Part shown: piece after piece, positions 7,654-14,951 of the stretch
How positions within the stretch are numbered: position 1 is the first letter of the stretch
Layout: the number at the start of each line of letters is the position of its first letter
IMG/VR virus record: IMGVR_UViG_3300004448_000019
Location: 1 to 20,321 of that record
DNA: 20,321 nucleotides
DNA from: a virus
Direction: 5' to 3' (one strand)
The notes under the pieces: generated by a model
The model's input: only the letters and a program-made list of their open reading frames with translations
Told to the model about the DNA's origin: nothing
Database searches by the model: none
Translations under genes and position numbers: made by a program

Positions 7654-7688
7654 AAAAAAACCGGGTTGGATGAACACCCCACCCGGTT
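7654..7688 (-). terminator. Rho-independent terminator after capsid gene
   Basis: On the minus strand, AACCGGGT (7688-7681) and ACCCGGTT (7666-7659) form an eight-base stem around a 14-base loop, and the T run continues to 7654. It separates the capsid gene from the small gene and tail sheath downstream, so those need read-through or their own promoter. Confidence 0.8.
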
Positions 7689-7718
7689 CCAATTAAATTG
7701 AAAACTTTCTTTTTTCGC

Positions 7719-8609
7719 TTATGCGAAAGTGTCTTGTATTAACACCGCTACACCCTCGCCGTTTGTTCTACCTTTAGAACCTCCGGCTCTTACCATTGCG
7801 TTTACAATAGAGCCTAAGTATTCCGGATCATCGAAACGACCGTATGTCTTAGCGTTACCCTCCGCACGTCTCACAAAAGACTTATGCCACGCAATTATTG
7901 CGTCGCGGTCCGTAGTTTGCGCACTTGTTCCCGCTGCGATTTTTTGGAATGTGTTGTCGTATCTTACCGATTTTGAACGTTTGTAGACTTTAAACCCTAA
8001 AATCTCACCTACAACGCCATTCTCAACCGGAACACCTTTTTGGAAATCACTAGAGGTAAACTCCGGTAATTTTAACAAATCCGCGTACATGTTCGCCGAC
8101 GCTAAAAGGTAACGACCGTCTGCTGGGATGTCCTGCGCATCTAAAGCCGTCATTAAGTTTAAAATATCGTTGTATGTTACCGCTTTAACCGCAGCACCAC
8201 CCGCCGAACTTGGACGTGTCGCCCCTGTTGTTTTTAATGAACTTGAACCATCCGCCGGACACCAAGCCGTTCCGATTCTCTCCGCAATTGTTGTGTTTAA
8301 CATTGCGATATGGTCGCCCATAATGTCCATTCTTTTTGAATAGTTGATTACCGCCTCGTTTGCGTCCTCAACATAAATTGGTGGTGTGTTGAATTTGTGC
8401 ACTGAATAAGTCAATACGCTGTCAACTCTCGCCTCCGGAGTCAATGGCACCGTTGCGTCAACCTCAACGGTTGGTTTTGATCCACTTTGAGGGACCTCAA
8501 CAGTTCCACCGTTTACAGAATCCAATTTTGATTGCTTGTAAAACTCATTCGCCGGGAATAAGTTTTTTTGCAAGTCTTTGCTAAATACTTTTAATATTTG
8601 TTCAGCCAT
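7719..8609 (-). CDS. Major capsid protein (HK97-like fold)
   Basis: 296 aa, directly after the protease/scaffold. Typical features are a short N-terminal helix, a central helix-rich part (FNTPPIYVEDANEAVINYS, then IAERIGTAW), a spine-helix and loop segment ADGRYLLASANMYADLLKLP, then VVGEILGFKVYKRSK. The C-terminus has an Ala/Gly-rich segment. Position and pattern together give a confident call; exact processing is not visible. It starts at the ATG at 8609 with an AT-rich leader and no Shine-Dalgarno. A rho-independent terminator follows within about 30 bases, as often seen after the most highly expressed structural gene. Confidence 0.88.
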   Translation of the reverse strand: MAEQILKVFSKDLQKNLFPANEFYKQSKLDSVNGGTVEVPQSGSKPTVEVDATVPLTPEARVDSVLTYSVHKFNTPPIYVEDANEAVINYSKRMDIMGDHIAMLNTTIAERIGTAWCPADGSSSLKTTGATRPSSAGGAAVKAVTYNDILNLMTALDAQDIPADGRYLLASANMYADLLKLPEFTSSDFQKGVPVENGVVGEILGFKVYKRSKSVRYDNTFQKIAAGTSAQTTDRDAIIAWHKSFVRRAEGNAKTYGRFDDPEYLGSIVNAMVRAGGSKGRTNGEGVAVLIQDTFA

Positions 8610-8621
8610 TTTTCAATGAAA

Positions 8622-9758
8622 TTATGCTATGTAAGCGTTGAATAATTTTTCATACTTCGCGTTGTTTTCCACTTGCATTTGTGAAAGCCCCGCCGGGTCA
8701 TTTTTCGACCAATCTTCGAAAGTCCACGTTGAGTTTTCAACCGTTTCGATTGTCTTACCCGCGTCTCCTAGTTCACCCATGATCTTTGGCGCTTTCGCTC
8801 CTTTGATTGAGTCTAACAAAATCGACGTGTTTTCGATGTCTCCAATTGCTTTTGCGAGCCATTGAGATTTCGATTCCGAACTAATTTTTCCGCCTGCAAT
8901 AGCGTTATCAATTAATTCAATCGCTTTGGATTTGTTGATAGTTGCCAACTCGTTTTGCATTTGCTCAACTTGTTCGACTAACCCATCATTTTTAGATTTC
9001 AATTCGTTGTTGATTTTCTCAACGTCTGAAATCGTGTTTTGCAACCCTTGAATTGCTTCTACTGTTGAGCTTTCCGCAGCATCCGCCGACAAAGACAACA
9101 ATTCGTTCACCTGTTTCATTTTTTGAACTTTTTGTTTCCCGGAAACCGCCGGGTCGGATGTAAATTCGTTTACTATATTCATAATCTGTTCGGCGTCCAT
9201 AGATTCCGAAATCTTTGGTGTTCTCCCTGTTGTTGGGATTACCTCATCGAACAAACCATTGTTTATTGCTGTCTCAGCATTGAAAAACGTTTCCCCGCTC
9301 AACATTTCGTTGACCTCGTTTTCTCCCATTGCTGAATTTTCATTGAAAACCGTTTTAATTTGGTTATAAACCTGGTTCAAAACTCCCGCGCCAACTTGTT
9401 TTCCATCTTCGGGGCGTGGTGCGTGTGCGTGAAACAAACCGTTTGATTTTATGGTCCTTTTATCCCCCGCTTGACTGATCACGCCCGCCATTGACGCCGC
9501 AACCCCAACAACTTGCGTTTCCGTTTTCATAGGTGAACCCGCAATTGTTGAGAATATTTCCCAACCTTGAAACGTGTTCCCACCGCTTGAATTTATCGTT
9601 ACCAAAAGATTTTGCACTCCTGCATCAACTAAAGCATCATGTTCTTTTGTGAACATTTCGCCCGTTATCCCCTTTTTTGGGTCCGCATCAATTTTTCGGT
9701 TTATCCGCATAATTGCCGACGCGCCGTTATTCTCAATATTTGCTAATTCAAAATTCAT
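8622..9758 (-). CDS. Prohead protease (ClpP/S14 type) with scaffold-like C-terminus
   Basis: 378 aa. Residues about 1-180 form a ClpP-like serine protease: INSSGGNTFQGWEI near 55-68, catalytic Ser89 in GVAASMAG, likely His112 in HAHAP, and Asp171 in NNGLFDEV. The remainder is a long, charged, Gln/Glu/Lys-rich coiled coil (about 190-290) ending in a less ordered tail, as in phages that fuse the maturation protease to the capsid scaffold. It would help assemble the prohead and then trim capsid and scaffold. It sits 12 bases before the major capsid gene, its substrate partner. The ATG at 9758 is the first plausible start. Confidence 0.88.
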   Translation of the reverse strand: MNFELANIENNGASAIMRINRKIDADPKKGITGEMFTKEHDALVDAGVQNLLVTINSSGGNTFQGWEIFSTIAGSPMKTETQVVGVAASMAGVISQAGDKRTIKSNGLFHAHAPRPEDGKQVGAGVLNQVYNQIKTVFNENSAMGENEVNEMLSGETFFNAETAINNGLFDEVIPTTGRTPKISESMDAEQIMNIVNEFTSDPAVSGKQKVQKMKQVNELLSLSADAAESSTVEAIQGLQNTISDVEKINNELKSKNDGLVEQVEQMQNELATINKSKAIELIDNAIAGGKISSESKSQWLAKAIGDIENTSILLDSIKGAKAPKIMGELGDAGKTIETVENSTWTFEDWSKNDPAGLSQMQVENNAKYEKLFNAYIA

Positions 9759-9816
9759 ATAAACAATTTACGTGTTTAACTTGTTTTAGTGCCCTTTTTA
9801 AGCCATATTGAGCCAA

Positions 9817-9847
9817 CAAAATACATTAATATGGCAATTCCTACAAA
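9817..9847 (-). promoter_or_regulatory. Promoter-like match for protease/capsid operon
   Basis: On the minus strand, TTTG (9847-9844), a 20-base spacer and TATTTTG (9823-9817). This approximates the Bacteroidetes TTTG / TAnnTTTG promoter, with one base short in the second box. It would give a leader of about 50 bases to the protease ATG at 9758. It straddles the start of the plus-strand ribbon-helix-helix gene. Confidence 0.3.
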
Positions 9848-9968
9848 AACAGTCCGCGTACAACTGCGAGGACGTCGAAAAGTACAATTCGAGAACCTAC
9901 AAAAAGAAACGGAAACAACAGACGCCGAATTGCTCCGACGCATTATTGATTCCTATTTTAAAAATTAG
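9831..9968 (+). CDS. Ribbon-helix-helix (Arc-like) small DNA-binding protein
   Basis: A 45-aa ORF and the only plus-strand gene I accept. The sequence fits the fold: a beta strand TKTVRVQL, a charged helix RGRRKVQFENLQKET, a turn, then a second helix TDAELLRRIIDSYF. Such proteins dimerise through the strand and bind operators. It overlaps the fibre gene convergently by four bases (stop 9966-9968) and diverges from the protease gene with a 72-base gap. A promoter-like match for the protease/capsid operon lies across its start codon, so repression of that operon or of itself is a reasonable guess. It is shorter than classic Arc but complete. Confidence 0.65.
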   Translation: MAIPTKTVRVQLRGRRKVQFENLQKETETTDAELLRRIIDSYFKN

Positions 9969-10990
9969 TAGTCGATACAAACACTGTCAAGGTATGCTAT
10001 TGCTGCGCCTGCGTCTGCGTTAGAGTCTGCACCCATGTACAAGCCACCGTCTGTTCTTATCTCTAAATAGCCCGAAATGTTCTTCGTACTGTCTTGGGAC
10101 AAAACACACGCTATTTTGTGGTTTCTATTCAGTAAAAATCCGGTTGGTAATTGAGCAACCTTCAACACGGAACCACTCAAATCGTCAATGTATATTTCAC
10201 CTTGAAACCTAATCAATTGATTTATTGATTCTTTTCTAACAAGAACGCCTTGTCTTTGTGAGCCGGAATACGTCCCCCCACCTCCTACGCTTACCCATGA
10301 ACCTATATTTAAATCACTTTTCTTTAGTGGCTCGTATGCTTGTTGTACCGCTCCACCGATACCCAACAAATCCCAATTTGTGTTGGGGTGGTTCATGTGG
10401 TAAAGATTAATAAAACCGGAAGTTTGGTTTGATCCGCCCGGCGTTGCCCCGTTCCCATCATGGAACGCAGGAACCAAAGCAACCGCGTATTTGTCTTTTA
10501 TGCTGGAATTATAATCCCAACCGCTTGTGCCTTGCGTCATAGGCGTTAGTTTCACGCTATTAGAAACAACAACGTCGTGTGTTTGCCCGTTCCGAAAAAC
10601 TCTAGCTTCCTTTAATTCGTCGCCCTCAGTAACCGCAATGGCTGTTGGCGTTGCTGCAAAAAGACTTCGAACCTCAATTGAACCCCCTGGATAGTAACAA
10701 ACTTTTTCCCCTAATAAAACTGTGAACGGTGAAACGTCACAAGTCGTAACGCTCGACCCCGTTTGAATATTTGAGTAAACCGGTGGTGTGATAAACGCGC
10801 CCGCTTTTGTGTTGTAAAGAATGTCTGTCCCCGATACTCGACTAAACCGAAAACCGTTTTTTTCTGCGTTGTATTTCAAAGCGCCTAAACCAATAGTCTT
10901 TGCGTTCTCTTGAATTTGTGCGAGGTCTTCAATATAAATTGGTGCCCCTCCTGGTTGGGGTTGTGCTATTATTTCCTTTTCGTAATCCAT
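9965..10990 (-). CDS. Probable tail fibre / receptor-binding protein
   Basis: 341 aa, rich in Gly, Ser, Thr and Asn and predicted mostly beta, as in phage fibres. The N-terminal 30 residues (including PQPGGAPIYIEDLAQIQENA) look like an attachment segment that docks to the baseplate; PIYIEDL followed by a helix is common at the start of such proteins. Glycine runs (SVGGGGTYSG) and a C-terminal segment GADSNADAGAAIAYLD also fit. It follows the baseplate genes and is the last gene of that block. It meets the plus-strand ribbon-helix-helix gene tail to tail with a four-base overlap. No chaperone gene is visible next to it. The receptor cannot be told from sequence. Confidence 0.6.
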   Translation of the reverse strand: MDYEKEIIAQPQPGGAPIYIEDLAQIQENAKTIGLGALKYNAEKNGFRFSRVSGTDILYNTKAGAFITPPVYSNIQTGSSVTTCDVSPFTVLLGEKVCYYPGGSIEVRSLFAATPTAIAVTEGDELKEARVFRNGQTHDVVVSNSVKLTPMTQGTSGWDYNSSIKDKYAVALVPAFHDGNGATPGGSNQTSGFINLYHMNHPNTNWDLLGIGGAVQQAYEPLKKSDLNIGSWVSVGGGGTYSGSQRQGVLVRKESINQLIRFQGEIYIDDLSGSVLKVAQLPTGFLLNRNHKIACVLSQDSTKNISGYLEIRTDGGLYMGADSNADAGAAIAYLDSVCIDY

Positions 10991-10991
10991 T

Positions 10992-11498
10992 TTAATATCG
11001 TTTTATTTTGTAAGTGGTCCCGGCAATCCTAAACCGGTTTATCTCAAAGTTTATTTTTTCAATTGGTGTAACGTCGTAAACATGCCCAGGAACCCAAACC
11101 GTGAAACCCTCTATGGTTTCCAATATTGATTTTGCATCGAAATAAACCGGTTCGTTGTCTGCGCCCCCAACGTTTGATCCAAAAAAGTTTTTTAGATAAT
11201 AGTTCTCGTTCTGCGTGTGGAAATACAAAGGTTCAAAACTTTCGCTGTTATTCTCTATTGCTATTTGTGGACCCCCTAACGGGTTCAATTCTTCATTCAA
11301 TACTGATTCAAACGATAGTTTTTGAGCCGACCGCCTCGCCTCTCTTTGCAGTCTCTCAAAGTATATTAAAAAAATAGCGTTATTTAGCACGTTCATTTGC
11401 CCCACGCAAGAGCGTAAAAAAGCAACGTGTTTTTGTTCACGCTTATTCACGGGGAACAAACGCGAAACCATCAAAGAGAAGTCTATTCTAAAATTCAT
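10992..11498 (-). CDS. Baseplate-associated protein, unknown
   Basis: 168 aa, no family recognised. The N-terminus is basic (RLFPVNKREQKHVAFL), the middle is helical with many Arg/Gln, and the end is beta-rich (RFRIAGTTYKIKRY). Sitting between baseplate J and the probable fibre, it occupies the place where Mu-like phages keep a second small baseplate or fibre-connector protein (Mu gp48 position), but I see no shared motif. Translation appears coupled to baseplate J through an 11-base overlap. The ATG at 11498 is the first good start. Confidence 0.7.
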   Translation of the reverse strand: MNFRIDFSLMVSRLFPVNKREQKHVAFLRSCVGQMNVLNNAIFLIYFERLQREARRSAQKLSFESVLNEELNPLGGPQIAIENNSESFEPLYFHTQNENYYLKNFFGSNVGGADNEPVYFDAKSILETIEGFTVWVPGHVYDVTPIEKINFEINRFRIAGTTYKIKRY

Positions 11499-12315
11499 TT
11501 TTTGCCGTCATTGTGATGATTGAGTCCGTTTCGTCATACTCTAAATAGCCCGCATCTGAATTGTAAAGTCTGTCTATTACTTCGAACGACTGCCCCGATC
11601 GTTGCCCCCACATTTTCAACCCCTGTGTATCGATACCGTAAACCCCTGGCACCTGTTGAATTGCGTCAACGATTTGTTCCCTAACAACCGTACCGTTGAA
11701 ATTATCAATTGATAAATTCGCTAAGTAGTTTTTTAATGCTGTTACAATGTCCTCTTGTACCGTATCACGTAGGTACTGCCCCGAATAGATGATTTCAACG
11801 TCTATTTTGAATATGTCTGCGTCTAATGATTCCGAACGAATAACCACGCCCGCAAAGCCTATTTTGTCGATATAATCACGTAAAGCATTGATTTCGTTTT
11901 CTGTCAATTTCTCCAATGGATCCGAACCTTTAGCGACTTTTACAACAACGGCGGATTCCGTCTCGACTACTGCGCAGCGTGAAATAATACGCAACGACTC
12001 GTCGATTGTGGTGTAACCCACCGAGCCGTCCGGCTGTTCTGTGACAAACTGCCTGTTGTCTTCGTCATATTGGAACTCCAAAACACGGCGCTGTAACCAC
12101 CCCGGCGTCCCTGGTACTGCGTCCCGCGCGATTGTCTCCATAGTTTCAATTCCTATGTCCATAAACCGTTCGTGAACGTGAATTGCTGTTGCTATTACAA
12201 AAGTCCATAGCCTCCAAATAGCCGTGGCGGATGGACTATTCAATCCCCCCAATGTTGTGTCCGCTTGGATGTCCGCAATGATAGCGTTTTGAATTTCTGT
12301 TATTGATCTAGCCAT
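11488..12315 (-). CDS. Baseplate J-like protein
   Basis: A 275-aa baseplate wedge protein of contractile-tailed phages. The N-terminus has the typical helical beginning (a segment ending in IHVHERFMDI). The C-terminal half shows the gpJ pattern: a strand DADIFKIDVEIIYSG, a long helix (VQEDIVTALKNYLANL), a GTVVREQIVDAIQQVPGVYG segment and a terminal strand. It anchors the baseplate around the tail hub, which fits the sheath gene further along. The ATG at 12315 lies two bases after the previous stop. The gene ends inside the next by 11 bases. Confidence 0.75.
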   Translation of the reverse strand: MARSITEIQNAIIADIQADTTLGGLNSPSATAIWRLWTFVIATAIHVHERFMDIGIETMETIARDAVPGTPGWLQRRVLEFQYDEDNRQFVTEQPDGSVGYTTIDESLRIISRCAVVETESAVVVKVAKGSDPLEKLTENEINALRDYIDKIGFAGVVIRSESLDADIFKIDVEIIYSGQYLRDTVQEDIVTALKNYLANLSIDNFNGTVVREQIVDAIQQVPGVYGIDTQGLKMWGQRSGQSFEVIDRLYNSDAGYLEYDETDSIITMTAKNEF

Positions 12316-12317
12316 TT

Positions 12318-12809
12318 TTAAATTTTGTCTACGTATTTCGCCGAAACCTCGCCCGCAACTGTTACCGGGATTCTGTCGTTGTCTACGAACCTACTTGTCG
12401 AAATTATGTTTGTCTTGAAATCTACTTGAAACACGTAAATATTGCCGTGCAACTCGTCGGCGGCTTCTGCTATGCGTTCAAACGATCCCGAACCGCTGGG
12501 CTGGAATTTGTGGAACGCCTCGAAAACCTTTTCTTTGAAGTCGAAAATATCCAACACGTTTTTGTCGTCGAGTATTCGAAAGCCTATATTAAAACGTATT
12601 GTGAAAGTATCGGACCGCTGCGCCCCACTCCCGTTTTGTTGGTACTCGATGCCCTCGGGAAACGACAAATAAATAGCAGGCAACCGAATGCCGTTTTCGT
12701 CTCCCTGCGAAATTCGTTCGAATGTGTTGTTGAACACCCCAAACGCTTTTACCTCCGGCAAATCCGAGGCTATTTTGTCAAATATTTGTTGGATCAGTTC
12801 GCGTGTCAT
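12318..12809 (-). CDS. Tail terminator / neck-like protein (putative)
   Basis: A 163-aa protein between the tail-completion gene and baseplate J. The first part (helix, then AFGVFNNTFERISQGDENGI, then LPAIYLSFPEG) and the middle beta-strand segment (TFTIRFNIGFRI) followed by a helix (FEAFHKFQ) resemble small alpha/beta tail-terminator or gp37-like head-tail proteins. I rely on this fold-like pattern and on the neighbours, as there is no diagnostic motif. The ATGA overlap with the gene upstream and a two-base gap to the next argue for one operon. Confidence 0.45.
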   Translation of the reverse strand: MTRELIQQIFDKIASDLPEVKAFGVFNNTFERISQGDENGIRLPAIYLSFPEGIEYQQNGSGAQRSDTFTIRFNIGFRILDDKNVLDIFDFKEKVFEAFHKFQPSGSGSFERIAEAADELHGNIYVFQVDFKTNIISTSRFVDNDRIPVTVAGEVSAKYVDKI

Positions 12810-13171
12810 TTCGGCGTCATTCTCTTTAAAATCAATTTACGTATTTTTGTGTTTAAATAGGTACTTCGACCTATAAATTGTCTCTTTGGCATTTTAAACG
12901 GCGCAGCTTTACGCCCCGACATCAACCCGTAATTGTGAACAGGTGCATATTTTACGTTCGAACCTACTAAAACGGATTTCATTGTCACCCGTTTTTTAAC
13001 TATTGAGCGCGAAAGTTTTTTGCCACTCCCTTTTCCTATTAAAACGCCTCGCCCTGGGTCGGTGTTCCCTTTACGCGGTCGCCACGGGACAGTTACTTTA
13101 TTTTTGAACCCTCCGCGCGTGAAATTGGCCGTGTATTCGTTCACGGCCTCGTTCGCAATCAACTTTGGCAA
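12806..13171 (-). CDS. Tail completion / virion morphogenesis protein (Mu gpG / P2 gpS-like)
   Basis: A 121-aa basic protein that fits the phage virion morphogenesis family, which closes the tail for head joining. The pattern is an N-terminal AVNEYTANFTRGGF, a basic WRPRK segment, then SRSIVKKRV, VLVGSNVKYAPVHNYG and a Pro-Lys-Arg-Gln-Phe-Ile-Gly segment. The only in-frame start is TTG at 13171. An in-frame stop at 13222-13220 blocks any far extension, and the N-terminus seems roughly 15-20 residues shorter than usual. A different frame just upstream offers ATGATG at 13218. This may be a TTG start or a frameshifted 5' end. It overlaps the next gene by ATGA. Confidence 0.65.
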   Translation of the reverse strand: MPKLIANEAVNEYTANFTRGGFKNKVTVPWRPRKGNTDPGRGVLIGKGSGKKLSRSIVKKRVTMKSVLVGSNVKYAPVHNYGLMSGRKAAPFKMPKRQFIGRSTYLNTKIRKLILKRMTPK

Positions 13172-13248
13172 TGTCCGTGAATCTTGCTGTACATGTCTGT
13201 GATAGAAAACTCCATCATTTTAGCCGCTGACTTCCAAGTTTTAGGCAT
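13159..13248 (-). other. Short open frame over the start of the tail-completion gene
   Basis: ATG at 13248 opens 29 codons (MPKTWKSAAKMMEFSITDMY and nine more), ending at TGA inside the next gene in another frame. It could be a tiny gene, a relic of an earlier MuF end or displaced gene, or the true N-terminus of the next gene separated by a one-base frameshift. It begins inside the end of the preceding gene. Confidence 0.25.
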
Positions 13249-13429
13249 ACTTCAAAATTTCTCCGTCCATCATTCCCGGTTTAAATACTATTTTTACTCT
13301 TCGACCATTTCTTTTTTTTAAAAAATTATTTATGTATTCAACCCCCGTTTGTGATTCTATCGAATACGGGTTTTCATCGTTTGGATATTGTTTCGCGTAT
13401 TGCAACAACAATTGGTCTTTATCACTCAT
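13241..13429 (-). CDS. 62-aa protein, possible immunity partner of the MuF toxin
   Basis: Not a family I recognise. It is a small soluble protein with an acidic first half (MSDKDQLLLQYAKQYPNDEN) and a basic second half (NNFLKKRNGRRVKIVFK). The ATGAGTGA overlap with the end of the MuF gene means translation is probably coupled. The DNA is AT-rich like the toxin domain, unlike the flanking structural genes, which suggests toxin domain and this gene moved together. Effector genes of this type are commonly followed by a dedicated immunity gene, so that is my best guess. A plain structural role cannot be excluded. Confidence 0.6.
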   Translation of the reverse strand: MSDKDQLLLQYAKQYPNDENPYSIESQTGVEYINNFLKKRNGRRVKIVFKPGMMDGEILKYA

Positions 13430-14951
13430 AAATACGTTTTATTAATTTTTTACCTAATTCATAAGATTCGGGCAAAAATTGTTTCCATACATTGTTTCCT
13501 AAGAAGAAATTTTCATGTAAATGGGCAAAAACCTCTTTCGCTCCCCCATTTGCTGTTTGATAGTATTTCATAGAATGACCTTCTCCAAATTCCCCCCCGG
13601 TAATACCTCCTATTGAGTCCAACAAAGCGTTTAAATCCCTAGATAATTTATTTTGGTCTGATTTACTTAGTTTTGACCTTATAGGGTGGTTTTTATATTG
13701 AATTTCCTCTATTTCATCAATTAATTTTTTGAACCCTCCCAACTTTTCGACCTCTCTTTTTGTTCTTTTCATCAACCCCTTAATTGGCATAGAAATATAA
13801 TTGTTGTTTACATGTCCGGTTTCATTATGGACGCTGTGCCCTAATTCATGGATAATATTCTTTTTTATGTCATACTCTGTATACTTTGTGCCGCTTGGGT
13901 TTGTTTTAGGTATTGACATTTTAACCTCATCACCTTTATATTCAATGTACGTTTGAGAGTCGTCTATTATTTTTATATTCTCGTTTATTTTAGTATAAAT
14001 TCGATCATCAATTGATGAACCTGTTTTTTCCTCGATTTGTTTTTTTACACTTAATTGATTCTTGTTTAACTCAACCCCCGACGCCTTAACCTCAACGGGT
14101 TTAACTCTCTGCGATGGCTTAACAGCCGGCAACGTGTCCAAAACGCTTTTGAACTGTGGACCTACTGCAAAATAATCATGTTCGGGGCTATACAAAACCC
14201 TATGTGTTCCAACGTTTATATTGAACTCGTCGGGCTGCTCGATTCTCGGTATCTTTGATTGTGGCGTCACCTTTTCGCCGTATTCCTCCAACAAATCCGA
14301 CATTTTAATAACGGTACAACGGCAATTCCACCCGTTCGGCGGGTAAAAGTTGTGCCAAAACGTATGCTCTTTTGGTAAAGTTGTTCCGTTTAATCTCGCG
14401 TGTTCACCACGGACCCGACCGTCTCCGGCTGTTACGTACTTTAAATACGGGAAATCGTCGTCGTTTGTCAAATCTTCCCACTTTGACGCCATTTGAGCCG
14501 ACGACGTAGCGTTGTTATACTCAGCTTTCAACCAATGGTCGCGGTGGTTTTCCACGATTTGAAACGCGTTCTTTTTAAATTGGGACCATGTACGTGCGTT
14601 CCCGTTTTCGTCCAATAAAGCATCCGACAATTTGCGCGTCTCGTCCAATGTTTTAGCCCCTGCAAATTTAAACGCGTTGTCCTGTAATGCGTCATAAAAT
14701 GATTGATCCGGGACCATGCCCAACCCCAACAACTGTTCGTTGTTTATACCCTCAACCATTCCGCGCGTTAATATCTCGCCCGTTTTGTTGTATGTATCAA
14801 TGGGTAAGTTTTCCGGGTCGACTTCACCATTGAACACGTCCGCCAATGCTTTGAGCATTTCGGCGTCGGTGTACGGTTTACCGTCGAAACCCGGCATGTC
14901 CTCCCAATCTGCGGGTGGTTGTTCGTTTATAATGTTATGAATTGAACACAT
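13422..14951 (-). CDS. MuF-domain protein with C-terminal metallopeptidase (toxin-like)
   Basis: A 509-aa two-part protein starting at the ATG at 14951 (a longer form from TTG at 14966 is less likely). Residues about 1-240 are a MuF (Mu gp30-type) minor head protein; the signature stretch near 169-212 includes YLKYVTAGDGRVRGEHARLN and PPNGWNCRC. After a Pro/Val-rich linker (about 270-295) comes an unrelated zinc-protease-like domain: HELGH (His368, Glu369, His372) and a downstream KEVFAHLHENF with Glu473 as probable third ligand, a gluzincin-like or anthrax lethal-factor-like arrangement. The C-terminal coding region is markedly AT-rich compared with the MuF part. MuF proteins with swapped C-terminal effector domains are known as phage-borne polymorphic toxins, and this fits. 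Protease activity and target are inferred. It overlaps the next gene by eight bases. Confidence 0.85.
   Translation of the reverse strand: MCSIHNIINEQPPADWEDMPGFDGKPYTDAEMLKALADVFNGEVDPENLPIDTYNKTGEILTRGMVEGINNEQLLGLGMVPDQSFYDALQDNAFKFAGAKTLDETRKLSDALLDENGNARTWSQFKKNAFQIVENHRDHWLKAEYNNATSSAQMASKWEDLTNDDDFPYLKYVTAGDGRVRGEHARLNGTTLPKEHTFWHNFYPPNGWNCRCTVIKMSDLLEEYGEKVTPQSKIPRIEQPDEFNINVGTHRVLYSPEHDYFAVGPQFKSVLDTLPAVKPSQRVKPVEVKASGVELNKNQLSVKKQIEEKTGSSIDDRIYTKINENIKIIDDSQTYIEYKGDEVKMSIPKTNPSGTKYTEYDIKKNIIHELGHSVHNETGHVNNNYISMPIKGLMKRTKREVEKLGGFKKLIDEIEEIQYKNHPIRSKLSKSDQNKLSRDLNALLDSIGGITGGEFGEGHSMKYYQTANGGAKEVFAHLHENFFLGNNVWKQFLPESYELGKKLIKRIYE

Noticed and set aside
9808-10023. A 71-aa plus-strand open frame overlapping the ribbon-helix-helix gene.
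   Set aside because: It is in a different frame and has no recognisable pattern, whereas the 45-aa frame fits a known fold.
12426-12860. A 144-aa plus-strand open frame.
   Set aside because: It is antisense to well-supported overlapping genes and has no domain pattern.
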